Numbered from the stretch's first letter, positions 32,764-41,724 are shown. The stretch is 64,000 nucleotides of DNA from CALCKW01 sp033852095 (GCA_033852095.1 JAWSVD010000045.1:1-64000), one strand, 5' to 3'. Program-made: numbers and translations. The notes: generated from the letters alone by a model not told the origin.

Positions 32764-33200
32764 GTCCCCTTCGAAAATGGCTGCTCTGCGATGAGATAAG
32801 CCTGTTAGGCACAGTTGAAATCAGATGGGTGTCCGCACATAGGCTGTGCTGTCCGTCGGCTTCTATCGCTTGTTCGCGAGGTGGATCTCTCAAGGGTCTG
32901 AGCTGTCATATATCGGCTCTGCTCGAGGCAGGGCTGCGAGCCATTCGCTAGTCCAGGTGCAGATCGGCCGTCATGGCGAAAGCGTCGCCAATCCTGACGC
33001 GGGCCGCGTCTGTTGCGACCGTGGGCTCTCGGCAGCTTATCATGGCCTTGAACGAATCACCGCTGATGCGCGTGCAAGCCTGTTTGTCTTAAACACAGGG
33101 TTTGGGCGCTGCGCGGTTCTCACCGTTGCAGCGGCCGCCTATCTCTCAATGCTCAGGGTTTATTTGTGCTCTGGGAAACTGAGCGGTGCGGCGCTAGGAA
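32764..33200 (-). pseudogene. Decayed duplicate of the crotonase-fold gene
   Basis: No open frame remains, but the DNA aligns in order with the crotonase gene at 26806-27618. Block 1 is 32764-32890 against about 26810-26935. Block 2 is about 32985-33090 against 27239-27365 (shared AATCACCGCT then ATGCG). Block 3 is about 33150-33200 against 27500-27545 (shared CTCTCAA and GCTCAG). Stretches of about 100-300 bases are missing between blocks. It lies directly upstream of the second acyl-CoA dehydrogenase, as the intact crotonase lies upstream of the first. Limits are approximate. Confidence 0.65.
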
Positions 33201-33621
33201 TTAAATTGCAGGTGCGGCTGTTGCCTGACAGACGCTGAGCCTGCGGCTCGGTTGCGCGCCAGACAGTTAGTGTGTGGATAAATGTTAACAATGCGAAAGT
33301 CAGGCGCTGCATCTGCCGCTAGATCGTTGCTCGCTCGCCTCTGAAGTCGGTGCCCCAGCCAGGAACCGTGGTCATGCGCGGGGCTAAACGGTGATCTGTG
33401 GCGCTCTACGCTGAATTGAGGCGCAGGCGTCGCCGCTGTGACTTGCGTGCCTCATCTGCCAGCAAGAGCCTATTTTCAGTGCTGATGCTCATCTGCAGGC
33501 TGTCATTGGCTGTGCGGTGTAGCCGCTTTATGCACTGTGTAACAAAAACGGCCGAGGGGACAGGATAAAATATGCTTCAGAAAATGCGACATCTACTAAT
33601 AATTTGAGGTCTAAGAACATC
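33201..33621. other. Non-coding stretch before panD
   Basis: No gene is supported here. Near 33570-33582 there is an AT-rich GGATAAAATATGC that could serve as a -10 region for panD, but no matching -35 box was evident. The remaining sequence may be further duplication debris that can no longer be aligned by eye. Confidence 0.4.
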
Positions 33622-33993
33622 ATGCAGCTTCGCAGTTATATGCTCGGGAAAATTCACAAAGCGCGGGTTACTTGTGCCAACTTAAATTACGTGGGCAGTG
33701 TGACCATCGACAGTGAGCTGCTTGAGAAGGCGGGCATGCACCCAGGTGAGCGGGTCATGATCGTCGACAATACTAATGGCGCGCGTCTAGAGACCTACAT
33801 CATTGAAGGCGAGGCTGGCTCTAAGAAAATCGAGATCAATGGAGCCGCTGCACACCTGATCAACGTCGGTGATGAAGTCATAATCATCACCTTCGCGCTC
33901 TCCACTGAGCCCGTTGAGCCACGCGCGATACTGGTTGATGAGAAGAACAATTTTGTAAGCTATTTGACGGAAACGCCCTCAACAGAGGTGTAG
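33622..33993 (+). CDS. panD: Aspartate 1-decarboxylase PanD
   Basis: The 123-residue protein is the pyruvoyl-type aspartate decarboxylase that makes beta-alanine for pantothenate and CoA. The self-cleavage site is YVGSVTID (cut between G and S); MLGKIHKARVT lies before it and the conserved NGAAAHLINVGDEVIII near residue 72 after it. The start is the ATG at 33622 with a GAGG site upstream; the second ATG at 33640 is also possible. It is a single gene with a strong hairpin after it. Its place beside a CoA-ester pathway may be chance. Confidence 0.93.
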   Translation: MQLRSYMLGKIHKARVTCANLNYVGSVTIDSELLEKAGMHPGERVMIVDNTNGARLETYIIEGEAGSKKIEINGAAAHLINVGDEVIIITFALSTEPVEPRAILVDEKNNFVSYLTETPSTEV

Positions 33994-34044
33994 TTGCTGT
34001 CCCGCAGGGCTATCTATCGCCTTGCAAAATCTACATCAGTAGAT

Positions 34045-34065
34045 GGGGCTCTGATCCAGAGCCCC
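34045..34065. terminator. Hairpin downstream of panD
   Basis: A perfect 9-bp stem, GGGGCTCTG / CAGAGCCCC, with a 3-base loop lies 51 bases after the panD stop. It lacks a clear T-run, so it is a hairpin-only terminator candidate. Confidence 0.5.
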
Positions 34066-34312
34066 AGCCAGAAACCCCCATGAAACCCTGCTTTTGACCC
34101 GTACAGCGTGTTTTGATCTGCGCCCTGCGTGGGTTTCCGTGTGTGCCAATTTTGCACAGACCGGGGCATTCCTTGCTCGCTTGTGCTCAGAGTGGCGCGC
34201 AGCGCCGACGCCCGACGCGGTGAAGGGCCCGCGGGCCGCTATTGCCAGTAGCACCGTGGGTGCGTTTGTGAGAGGCTAGGTTAATAACCAAGTAATTCAC
34301 TAGGGTAATGCC
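34066..34312. other. Upstream region of moaA
   Basis: No gene is seen in these 247 bases, which must hold the moaA promoter. A molybdenum-cofactor riboswitch, known before moaA in enterobacteria, was looked for by eye and not recognised. The last 40 bases are AT-rich (GGTTAATAACCAAG). Confidence 0.35.
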
Positions 34313-35326
34313 ATGGCCGAGCTACTCGATGGCTTGGGTCGACCGATTCACGATTTGAGAATCTCGGTCACTGACCGCTGCAATTTCCGCTGCACCTACT
34401 GCATGCCGCGGGAAGTGTTCGATAACCACAAATTCCTGCCCCGGCGTGAATTGCTCTCCTTTGAAGAAATCGTGCGCATTGTGCGTGTATTCGCTGACTT
34501 GGGCGTGCGCAAATTGCGCCTCACGGGCGGAGAGCCTCTGGTCCGCAGTGATCTGGAGACCTTGATCGAGCGGCTGGCCTGCATCGACGGTATCCAAGAT
34601 GTCGCGATGACGTCCAATGTTTCATTGATGACGGTGAAGCGGGCAAAGTCTTTGCGCGACGCGGGCCTGTCGCGCATCAATGTCAGTTTGGACGCGCTGG
34701 ACGACAAAACCTTCAAAGCCATCAACGATGTCGACGTGTCGGTGCAGCAAGTGCTGGACGGGATATCGCATTGTGCAGACGCTGATTTTGATGAAATCAA
34801 GATCAACATGGTGGTGAAAAAGGGCTTGAACGACCACAGCGTGCTGCCCATGGCAAAGTACTTTCAGGGCAGCGGGCAAATCCTGCGATTCATCGAATTC
34901 ATGGACGTGGGCAATGCTAATGGCTGGGTTTCGGGGGATGTGTTCACTGCATCCGAAATCGTTGATTTGATCCATGCTGAGCTGCCGCTTGAAGCCGTTG
35001 ACCCCAATTACAGCGGCGAAGTTGCCAGGCGCTGGCGATACAGCGACGGCGGCGGTGAAATCGGTGTGATCGCTTCGGTGAGCGAGCCCTTTTGCGGCGA
35101 TTGCCATCGAGCGCGCCTGTCTGCTGTTGGTCAGCTCTACACCTGCCTATTCGCCAGCTTCGGCCACGATCTGCGCGGCCCTTTGCGTGAGGGAGTCAGT
35201 GATGCGGAGCTCGAGGAGCGTCTGCGCACTATTTGGTCGAACCGCTCGGACCGCTATTCAGAGGTTCGTTCCAGTCTGGCGGGCACTGTTATCAAAAAAG
35301 TCGAAATGTCTTACATTGGAGGCTAA
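34313..35326 (+). CDS. moaA: GTP 3',8-cyclase MoaA
   Basis: This 337-residue radical SAM enzyme starts molybdenum cofactor synthesis by converting GTP to 3',8-cyclo-GTP. The N-terminal cluster motif is CNFRCTYC (CxxxCxxC) near residues 23-30, followed by LRLTGGEPLVR. The C-terminal cluster lies in CGDCHRARLSAVGQLYTCLF near 262-281. The essential C-terminal Gly-Gly tail is present (MSYIGG). The start has no strong ribosome-binding site but matches the family start. No other moa genes are in the window. Confidence 0.96.
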   Translation: MAELLDGLGRPIHDLRISVTDRCNFRCTYCMPREVFDNHKFLPRRELLSFEEIVRIVRVFADLGVRKLRLTGGEPLVRSDLETLIERLACIDGIQDVAMTSNVSLMTVKRAKSLRDAGLSRINVSLDALDDKTFKAINDVDVSVQQVLDGISHCADADFDEIKINMVVKKGLNDHSVLPMAKYFQGSGQILRFIEFMDVGNANGWVSGDVFTASEIVDLIHAELPLEAVDPNYSGEVARRWRYSDGGGEIGVIASVSEPFCGDCHRARLSAVGQLYTCLFASFGHDLRGPLREGVSDAELEERLRTIWSNRSDRYSEVRSSLAGTVIKKVEMSYIGG

Positions 35327-35331
35327 TTGCC

Positions 35332-35640
35332 GTGGAACCCTCTCAGCGTGGCCGCATCGCTGCCGCTTTTCAAGCCTACAACGCCATGGAAACAACCCGC
35401 CAGCGCCATTTTGATTACCTGAACATGCTGGCAGAGCGCGAGAAGCGTTTTAATCTTCAGAGCAGTGAAATTGAGCAGCGCTTCCTCGCTGATTTGCTCG
35501 CCGATCATGACGCACAGGTGAAGCAGTTCAAGCTGGCCAGCGATGATCTGCGGCAGCGCTCTGATGAGGATTTCAAGGCGCTGTTTGCTTGGTTGGGTGA
35601 GATCGAAAAGAGGCTCGCACCGCTTCGCGAGAGCGAGTGA
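35332..35640 (+). CDS. Small coiled-coil hypothetical protein
   Basis: The 102-residue product begins at GTG with a GGAGG site overlapping the end of moaA, so it is probably co-translated with it. It is almost entirely helical and charged (RQRHFDYLNMLAEREKRFN, LLADHDAQVKQFKLASDDLR). No family is recognised. A link to cofactor synthesis is suggested only by position. Confidence 0.6.
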   Translation: MEPSQRGRIAAAFQAYNAMETTRQRHFDYLNMLAEREKRFNLQSSEIEQRFLADLLADHDAQVKQFKLASDDLRQRSDEDFKALFAWLGEIEKRLAPLRESE

Positions 35641-35733
35641 CACTGGCGCCCGCCCGTGATTTGACGCTGCGGTGATTGGACTGGGTGTGGCTGCTGTTAC
35701 ACTGGTTTTTTCGCCTGAAATCTAGGACCCATC

Positions 35734-36948
35734 ATGCCGTCGGCCCCTATCAATCCCCTCGTCAATTCACTGACCCAGCCCCCTATTCCATTGGTGAAAG
35801 CCTGGGCTGCTTCTTATACCGGCCATCAGGGCCCCTTGATTGATCTGTCTCAGGCGGTGCCGGATTTTCAGCCGCACACTGAGCTGTTGCGCTGGCTGGG
35901 TGAAAGTGCCAGCGATCCGAGCCTGCTCGGATACGGCGTTGTCGAGGGCGAGCCTGTGCTGCGGGCCGCATACGCTGCACACCTGTCGGCCCGTTACAGC
36001 GGGGATATAGGTGCTCAGAACATCCATATCACGGCGGGCTGCAATCAGGCGTTTATCGCTTCGATGATCGCGCTTGCATCGCACGGCGATAATATCCTGA
36101 TGTGCGATCCCTACTATTTCAACCACGAAACCACCTTGTCCATGCTTGGCATAGATGTGCGATATGTTCATTGCCCCGCAGACAATGGTTTTGTGCCCTC
36201 TACTGACGACTTCGCTGATCTTATCGATGGCGAAACGCGTGCGATCGTGCTGACCACGCCCAACAACCCCACCGGTGCGATATACCCACCGGAGCTGCTG
36301 AGAGCTTTTGCTGATCTTTGCCGGGAGCGCGGCATTTGGCTGGTGCTCGATGAAACCTACAGAGATTTTCTGCCGGAGGCGAAGTTGCAGCCGCACGCCT
36401 TGTTCGAGAGTATGAGCTGGCATGAGAACGTGATTCAGCTTTTCAGCTTTTCAAAATCTTTTTGCATACCGGGGCACAGATTGGGGGCCATTTGCGCCTC
36501 CGAGTCGATGGTGGCAGAGCTGGCAAAGGTGATGGATAACATCCAGATTTGCCCGCCCAGAGCAGCGCAAGTAGCGGTTGCGAGAGCGTTGCCGGCGCTG
36601 CAGGATTGGCGCGAAGAGAACCGCAAGACAATACAGGGCAGGGCTGAGACGTTGCGATCTCAGGCGCCACTGATGGCCGGTTGGGATGTGGTTGCGATAG
36701 GCGCTTATTTTGCCTTCGTGCGGCACCCCTTCAGTGCCGACCCCGTTGCTGTGGCACAGGCCATGGCGGAGCAGTGTGGCGTGCTGTGCATGCCCGGTGT
36801 GTTCTTTGGCGACGACAATACGGAGTTTTTGCGTTTTGCATTTGCCAATGTTGGTTCCGAGGCTTTGCAGGAGCTTCCCCAGCGACTGTCGAAACTGGGC
36901 CTACAATGGTCGACTGCTGTCGGCTTGAGCGGCGGGGTTGCAAATTAG
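35734..36948 (+). CDS. Class I/II PLP-dependent aminotransferase
   Basis: The 404-residue protein shows the fold type I aminotransferase pattern: LLGYGVVEGEPVLRAAYAAH near residue 65, TTPNNPTGAIYP near 170, LDETYRDF with the PLP-binding Asp, and the Schiff-base lysine in SFSKSFCIPGHRLG near 245. The trailing Arg that binds carboxylate is in FLRFAFANV. It probably transfers an amino group between an amino acid and a 2-oxo acid; the exact substrate is not readable. It stands alone after the moaA pair. Confidence 0.9.
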   Translation: MPSAPINPLVNSLTQPPIPLVKAWAASYTGHQGPLIDLSQAVPDFQPHTELLRWLGESASDPSLLGYGVVEGEPVLRAAYAAHLSARYSGDIGAQNIHITAGCNQAFIASMIALASHGDNILMCDPYYFNHETTLSMLGIDVRYVHCPADNGFVPSTDDFADLIDGETRAIVLTTPNNPTGAIYPPELLRAFADLCRERGIWLVLDETYRDFLPEAKLQPHALFESMSWHENVIQLFSFSKSFCIPGHRLGAICASESMVAELAKVMDNIQICPPRAAQVAVARALPALQDWREENRKTIQGRAETLRSQAPLMAGWDVVAIGAYFAFVRHPFSADPVAVAQAMAEQCGVLCMPGVFFGDDNTEFLRFAFANVGSEALQELPQRLSKLGLQWSTAVGLSGGVAN

Positions 36949-36993
36949 CATCCCCGTGTCTCATGCCGGCGCCCAAACAGTGTGCGCCGCTCT

Positions 36994-38544
36994 TTAAGAC
37001 TGCTTGAAAGCGCCCACCGCCTCCAGCAGCAGCTCCGATTCGCCGCGCAGGTTTTTCGTTGCTGCAGCGCATTGGGCGACCAGCTCGGTGTTTTGTTGGG
37101 TGGCGGCGTCAATTTTACCGACCTTTTCGCCCATCTCATGCACACCGGAACTCTGGTTGGCGTTGCTGCTGTTGATGTCAGCGATGATGTTCGTGACTTC
37201 TTCCACAGCACCGAGCACCTCCCCCATTGTCTCTCGTGCCTGATCAGCGAGCTTGGTGCCGGCGGTCACGCGTTCGACACTGGTGCTGATGAGTTTGTTG
37301 ATCTGTTCTGCAGCTTCGGCACTGCGCTTAGCTAGTGAGCGGACTTCTGTGGCCACAACCGCAAAGCCGCGGCCCTGCTCTCCGGCTCTCGCGGCCTCTA
37401 CAGCGGCATTCAAAGCCAGTAAATTCGTCTGGAAGGCTATGCTGTCGATAACGCTCGTTATCTCTGTGATTTGTGAGGAGCTCTCGCTGATTTCGTTCAT
37501 TGTACTCACCACTTGGCTCACGACACCGCTGCTTTTACTGGCAACTTTGGAGGCCTGTACCGCAAGCGTATTCGCTCGGTCGGTGTTTGCTGAGCTGTTT
37601 CCTACCGCTTCGTCCAGTGCTCGCATCGAGGAAGCTGTCTCGTGCAGCGATTGCGCTTGTAGTTTGGTGTGATGCGAAAGCTCGCTGTTGCCCTGCGAGA
37701 TTTGTTCGCTGGCGATTCCCACGTTCTCAGCGTTGCTGCGCACCACGCCCACCAGTCTCGACAGATTCTGCTGCAAGTGGCTGATGGAACTCAGCAGGCT
37801 GTGGTTGTCTCCGGCCGGCACATTGATGGAAACGGCCAGATTGCCCTTTGCCAATTCCGACACTATTTCACTGACAACCGCCGGTTCGGCACCCAGCGGG
37901 CGCATGACGCTGCGCATGGTCCAGATACCCACGAGCCAGCTAAAAATGATTCCTGAAGCAAAGAAGATGAGCGCCCATTGAAATGCGCTTTGCGTTGATT
38001 GATTGGCGTCTTCGTAGAAGGCCTCGCCCTTGGATTCCGCAAATTCACGAATGTTTTGCACGGGTTCTCCGACTGATTCTACCCAGGCCCCCAGGTCGTT
38101 CGTCAGAGCGCGTTGTGTTTTGCTGCGGTTTTTCTTCTTCGCCACCGCGACAACTTTGTCGCGCACAGAGGGCCACAATTGTAGCTGTTCGCTGACGGAC
38201 TGGATCATACTGCTCGGGCCGAGGAATCGCTCTTGAATAATGGCCATCTCTGTCGCGATTTCATGCTCCACGGCGCCGATGTTGGCCATGATTTGATCGC
38301 GTTCTTTTTGTTTGCGCGTGAGTGCTGCGTCCTTGAGCAAGCTCTGCATTTTTTGCAGATAGCCGTCGACGCTAAGCACCGCATTTGAAACGGCCATGGG
38401 GTGGTGGTACATGTCACTGTTCAGCTGTTGCACCACACGCACTTGGTAGAGGGCGAACAAGCCAGCACTGACAAGTGCCACCACAATGGCCACTGTTCCA
38501 AGCCAAACGCGCGCTTTGACGCCTAGGGTACTTTGCTTCGGCAT
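36994..38544 (-). CDS. Methyl-accepting chemotaxis protein
   Basis: The 516-residue receptor has a first membrane helix at about residues 14-34, a periplasmic helical sensor part, and a second helix near 190-212. A HAMP region and a C-terminal signalling coiled coil follow, with the conserved hairpin tip IAFQTNLLALNAAVEAARAG and EQGRGFAVVATEVRSLA near 372-408. It signals to CheA/CheW. The sensor resembles four-helix-bundle types; the ligand is unknown. No other che genes are nearby. Confidence 0.93.
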   Translation of the reverse strand: MPKQSTLGVKARVWLGTVAIVVALVSAGLFALYQVRVVQQLNSDMYHHPMAVSNAVLSVDGYLQKMQSLLKDAALTRKQKERDQIMANIGAVEHEIATEMAIIQERFLGPSSMIQSVSEQLQLWPSVRDKVVAVAKKKNRSKTQRALTNDLGAWVESVGEPVQNIREFAESKGEAFYEDANQSTQSAFQWALIFFASGIIFSWLVGIWTMRSVMRPLGAEPAVVSEIVSELAKGNLAVSINVPAGDNHSLLSSISHLQQNLSRLVGVVRSNAENVGIASEQISQGNSELSHHTKLQAQSLHETASSMRALDEAVGNSSANTDRANTLAVQASKVASKSSGVVSQVVSTMNEISESSSQITEITSVIDSIAFQTNLLALNAAVEAARAGEQGRGFAVVATEVRSLAKRSAEAAEQINKLISTSVERVTAGTKLADQARETMGEVLGAVEEVTNIIADINSSNANQSSGVHEMGEKVGKIDAATQQNTELVAQCAAATKNLRGESELLLEAVGAFKQS

Positions 38545-38711
38545 TGTTTCTCTGCTTCGTATTGATGAGGGTGGTGAACAACGCAGTGTCAGGACATCTC
38601 AAATCGACTGAGGCCAAATGGTTCACGTTGTATTTATGAGCGGCAGGTTTTCGTCTGTATTAATAGCGAGAAAATATCGCAGAGCAGTGCAGCCGCGGGG
38701 AGGAACAGTGA

Positions 38712-39356
38712 TTAGCTGGAATCGTTTGCAGGGCGAATGATAGTGGCGCCCAAATGGCCCAGTCGCTTGTAGATTGGCCCGATTTTGTGCGCTTTTGCAG
38801 TGGCGATGCCCGCTGTGATTAGGCCGACTTGGTAAGCTCGGTTCAAGGCTGATTCGGCCGTTCGCGCGACGCAGTATTCGCCGTCGAGACCGACGATCTC
38901 AAGGCTTCCAACCTGCAGCGACGACAGCAATTTGTCCAGTTCCCCGGTTTCAAAGGCGTCTTGCACGCGCTTGCTGAGCTGGTGTGTTGGTAGGTGTGCA
39001 AACGGTTTGGCTGTCTCAATACCGGGGGAGCCGGCCAAGCCAGCGCCGGCCATGAACAGCCGCGCAACGAGGCGTGTAGAGGTTTCGGACCATTCCTGCC
39101 TTATGGCAATCACCGCGTCGCCATTTTTGTGGGCTTGAGCCGCTCTGTCCTGGACGGTTTTTAAGACGGTTTCTCTGCTGCTTTGATCGTAAAAATCAGA
39201 TTCCCAAAAAACAGTTTGCAAGTTGATCAACAGCAGCGCTTTCTGTGCTCTGGGCGCAATAGCCTCAGCCGGACTGATCTGACTGATATGCCGTGCGGTT
39301 CTCGCCAGCCAGGCGAAAAAAATCATCAGAAAAGTGCACAGCAGCAACCAAATCAC
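38712..39356 (-). CDS. Membrane-anchored isochorismatase-like (cysteine hydrolase family) protein
   Basis: The 214-residue protein begins with a membrane segment (residues 2-18, IWLLLCTFLMIFFAWLA), which is unusual for this family. The isochorismatase-like fold follows: ALLLINLQTVFW at strand 1, and the nucleophile Cys in GLDGEYCVARTAESALNRAY near residue 163. The catalytic Asp that normally stands in the DxQ motif of strand 1 is replaced by Asn here. Activity may thus be altered. The gene starts 22 bases before a run of N. Confidence 0.65.
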   Translation of the reverse strand: MIWLLLCTFLMIFFAWLARTARHISQISPAEAIAPRAQKALLLINLQTVFWESDFYDQSSRETVLKTVQDRAAQAHKNGDAVIAIRQEWSETSTRLVARLFMAGAGLAGSPGIETAKPFAHLPTHQLSKRVQDAFETGELDKLLSSLQVGSLEIVGLDGEYCVARTAESALNRAYQVGLITAGIATAKAHKIGPIYKRLGHLGATIIRPANDSS

Positions 39357-39378
39357 AAGGGATCCCCACGGAGTAGTG

Positions 39379-39386
39379 NNNNNNNN
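39379..39386. other. Assembly gap (8 N)
   Basis: Eight unknown bases lie in a 291-base intergenic region (39357-39647) that holds no supported gene. The true gap length is unknown, so a gene may be missing here. A GGATCC site stands 14 bases before the gap. Confidence 0.9.
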
Positions 39387-39553
39387 GTCGGGGCCGCCCA
39401 GGCAGCTACTCGCCTCAATCAGCGCGAAAATCTACAGCTGCGCGCCCCGCTCAAGCCAGCACTCTCTCGCGACGGCACCTGTTATTGAACGGGCTCCTAG
39501 CCAGCCGTGCCGAGCGGTGCTGCACGGCACTTGCCATGTGTGTTTTTAAAACG

Positions 39554-39580
39554 AAACGAAAGCGTGATCCCGCTTCGTTT
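39554..39580 (-). terminator. Intrinsic terminator of tpx
   Basis: On the minus strand, AAACGAAGCG pairs with CGCTTTCGTTT (one bulged base) around a six-base loop. It is followed by a T-rich CGTTTTAAAAA. It lies 68 bases after the tpx stop in the right orientation. Confidence 0.6.
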
Positions 39581-39647
39581 TACAGCGGCGCTGGTGGGTT
39601 AAGCAACTCACCGTCGCAATCACTGGTAATCACCCGGAGTTGGGTGT

Positions 39648-40148
39648 TTAAGCCGTGAGTGCTTTCATGGCGGCGTCGTAGTCGGGCTCGTTCGTTACTT
39701 CTGAGACCAGCTCGCTGTGGACGACCTTGCCGGACTCATCGATTACCAGCACAGCACGGGCGTAGAGGCCGGCCAGTGGGCCATCACTCATCAAGATGCC
39801 GTTGTCTGCGAGGCTGTGGTGGCGGAAGTCGGAACCGGTGATGGCATTGTCCACGCCTTCAGCGGCGCAAAAGCGGCCGAATGCAAATGGCAAGTCCATG
39901 GAGGCGAAGACCAGGGCGGTGTTTTCCGCACCGCTGAGTTTGTGGCTGAATGTCTTCAGTTGCAACGCACAAACGCCGGTGTCGACGCTGGGGAAAAAAT
40001 TCAGCACGACGCGCTGGCCTTTGAGGTCTGCCAGGGACACTTCGGACAGATCACTTTTGACCAGTTTAAAATCGGGAGCCGCTTGGCCTACAGCGGGAAA
40101 TTCGCCCTTGGTCTGTACCGCTGAGCCCTTGAAATGAGTGATCGACAT
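39648..40148 (-). CDS. tpx: Thiol peroxidase Tpx
   Basis: This 166-residue atypical 2-Cys peroxiredoxin reduces lipid and other hydroperoxides with thioredoxin. The peroxidatic Cys is in FFPSVDTGVCALQ near residue 60 (usually DTPVC; the Pro is Gly here) and the resolving Cys is in RFCAAEG near 94. Length and ends match Tpx. It is monocistronic with its own terminator. Confidence 0.94.
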   Translation of the reverse strand: MSITHFKGSAVQTKGEFPAVGQAAPDFKLVKSDLSEVSLADLKGQRVVLNFFPSVDTGVCALQLKTFSHKLSGAENTALVFASMDLPFAFGRFCAAEGVDNAITGSDFRHHSLADNGILMSDGPLAGLYARAVLVIDESGKVVHSELVSEVTNEPDYDAAMKALTA

Positions 40149-40266
40149 AATGTGCTGCCTGTATTTTGTTGTAGAGGGGGGAGGCGGCTTAACTTGCGCA
40201 GAGCCTATCGCGGCCCGCTGGAACCGCCAAACCTAGAATGGGATTTAAGCAATGCCCACCACGGTA

Positions 40267-41724
40267 TCAGTTTAGCTGGGCCAGCGCAGTGGAAGTGTCA
40301 CGGCGGTAACTGTCACTGAAAAAATTCACGCTGCCGTCGCGGCCCGGCGCCGCCGTGAGGTAGAGCGTGTGCACGGGCAGAGGCTTGTCCAGCGCAAGCT
40401 TCAGCGGTCTGCCGCTCGCCAGCGCTTTGTCGACGCGTGCGCGGTTCCAGCCCTGTGGCTCCAGCAACAGCGTCGCCAGCGATAAAGCGCCCTCGACCCG
40501 GACACAGCCGTTGCTCAGTGTGCGGTTGTTCTTGGCGAAGCTTTTTTTGCCCGGGGTGTCGTGCAGGTAGACCGAGTAGTTATTGGGGAACAGAAATTTC
40601 ACTTTCCCCAGTGCATTGCGGGGGCCGGGGGCCTGCATGAGGCGCACTTTTGGGCCCTCGCCCTGCGCCGCGGCTTGCCAGTCGGTGTGTTGTAAATCGA
40701 GTCGATTGCCGTCGGTGTCAAAAGCGCGGTAATTGAACTTCGGCAGAAAGCCTGGGTCACGCGCTGCACGCGGCAGCAAGCTGCGTTTGGCGATGCTGTC
40801 GGGCACTAGCCAGAAAGGGTTCAGCACCAGTGTTTCGATCGCGCTGCTCAGCTCTGGGGTCTGGGTGCGGGCTTTGCCGACGATAGAGCGCCCACTCCAA
40901 ACGGTTTGCTGATTGCGCACAAGATGTGTGCTCGCGCCCGCGATGTTTACCCAAACATACTGCGCGCGTGCGCCGCTGGGCAGCTCTTCGGCGCGCGCGC
41001 GGCTGAGGCGTATTGCCGCGATGCGCTTGTGTGCGGGCACATTTAAGGCAAGTCTGGTTTGTTCGCCTACGCGGCTGTCTGGGTGCAGATTGTGGCGGCG
41101 TTGAAAGTGCTGCACAGCATCTGCAAGCACCTGGTCAAAGTAGCTTGAGAGCGGTGTGTCAGCGGCTAGGTCATCGGTGCTCATCAGCCGTTGGCGCAGG
41201 GAGATCACCCGCGTGTCGTCTGTGCCTTGTTCTAAAAGGGGGCCAGAGTCGATACGTGGCCAACCACCGCTGGCTTCGATGTTCATGTAGCGAATCTGCG
41301 CGGTTTTTAAGCCCGCCGCAACAGGGTTGGGGCTGTGCCACGCGCTGTAGTAGGTGGCAAATTGCTCGCTGCGCAGGGCGTACTCTAGCTTGTGTTCCTC
41401 CGCCTTGCTCTGCCACAGTGCGGCGTTGCCGCTCAGCTTAGCCAGGTGCGCTTTCAACACCGCTGTGGTGGCGCGCTGCAAGTGCGGGCTGTCAGGGATT
41501 TGCTGCCAGCGCTGCACCAATTGATGTGCGGGTGGACTGCCGAGGGTCTCGAGCACGGCAATGGCTTGTTCCGACTGCCACAAATGGCTTTCCAGGCTCT
41601 TCGCCTGTGCTTGTTGGCTGGGCAGCAGTGCGCAGCTCAAGAGGGCCGCTAGTAGGCAAGTAAGCCTACTTTTAAAGGGGCGAACTGGTGGGGTGGTGTG
41701 CAATGCCGACAAGACGTAGACCAT
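40267..41724 (-). CDS. L,D-transpeptidase of the YcbB/LdtD type
   Basis: The 485-residue exported enzyme has a signal peptide (hydrophobic part at about residues 23-38, ending QAQA). A peptidoglycan-binding-like helix region follows (VQHFQRRHNLHPDSRVGEQT), then the catalytic YkuD domain with NYSVYLHDTPGKKSF and the catalytic Cys in RTLSNGCVRVEGALSLA near residue 408. Such enzymes make 3-3 crosslinks in peptidoglycan or attach lipoprotein to it. The ATG at 41724 is preferred over an in-frame GTG 39 bases upstream; neither has a strong ribosome-binding site. It is divergent from trpS. Confidence 0.9.
   Translation of the reverse strand: MVYVLSALHTTPPVRPFKSRLTCLLAALLSCALLPSQQAQAKSLESHLWQSEQAIAVLETLGSPPAHQLVQRWQQIPDSPHLQRATTAVLKAHLAKLSGNAALWQSKAEEHKLEYALRSEQFATYYSAWHSPNPVAAGLKTAQIRYMNIEASGGWPRIDSGPLLEQGTDDTRVISLRQRLMSTDDLAADTPLSSYFDQVLADAVQHFQRRHNLHPDSRVGEQTRLALNVPAHKRIAAIRLSRARAEELPSGARAQYVWVNIAGASTHLVRNQQTVWSGRSIVGKARTQTPELSSAIETLVLNPFWLVPDSIAKRSLLPRAARDPGFLPKFNYRAFDTDGNRLDLQHTDWQAAAQGEGPKVRLMQAPGPRNALGKVKFLFPNNYSVYLHDTPGKKSFAKNNRTLSNGCVRVEGALSLATLLLEPQGWNRARVDKALASGRPLKLALDKPLPVHTLYLTAAPGRDGSVNFFSDSYRRDTSTALAQLN

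Noticed and set aside
32846..33238. 130-residue plus-strand open frame upstream of the second acyl-CoA dehydrogenase
   Set aside because: The DNA aligns on the other strand with the crotonase gene, so the frame is a by-product of a decayed duplicate.
34066..34312. Molybdenum-cofactor riboswitch before moaA
   Set aside because: The expected conserved stems and loops were not recognised by eye.
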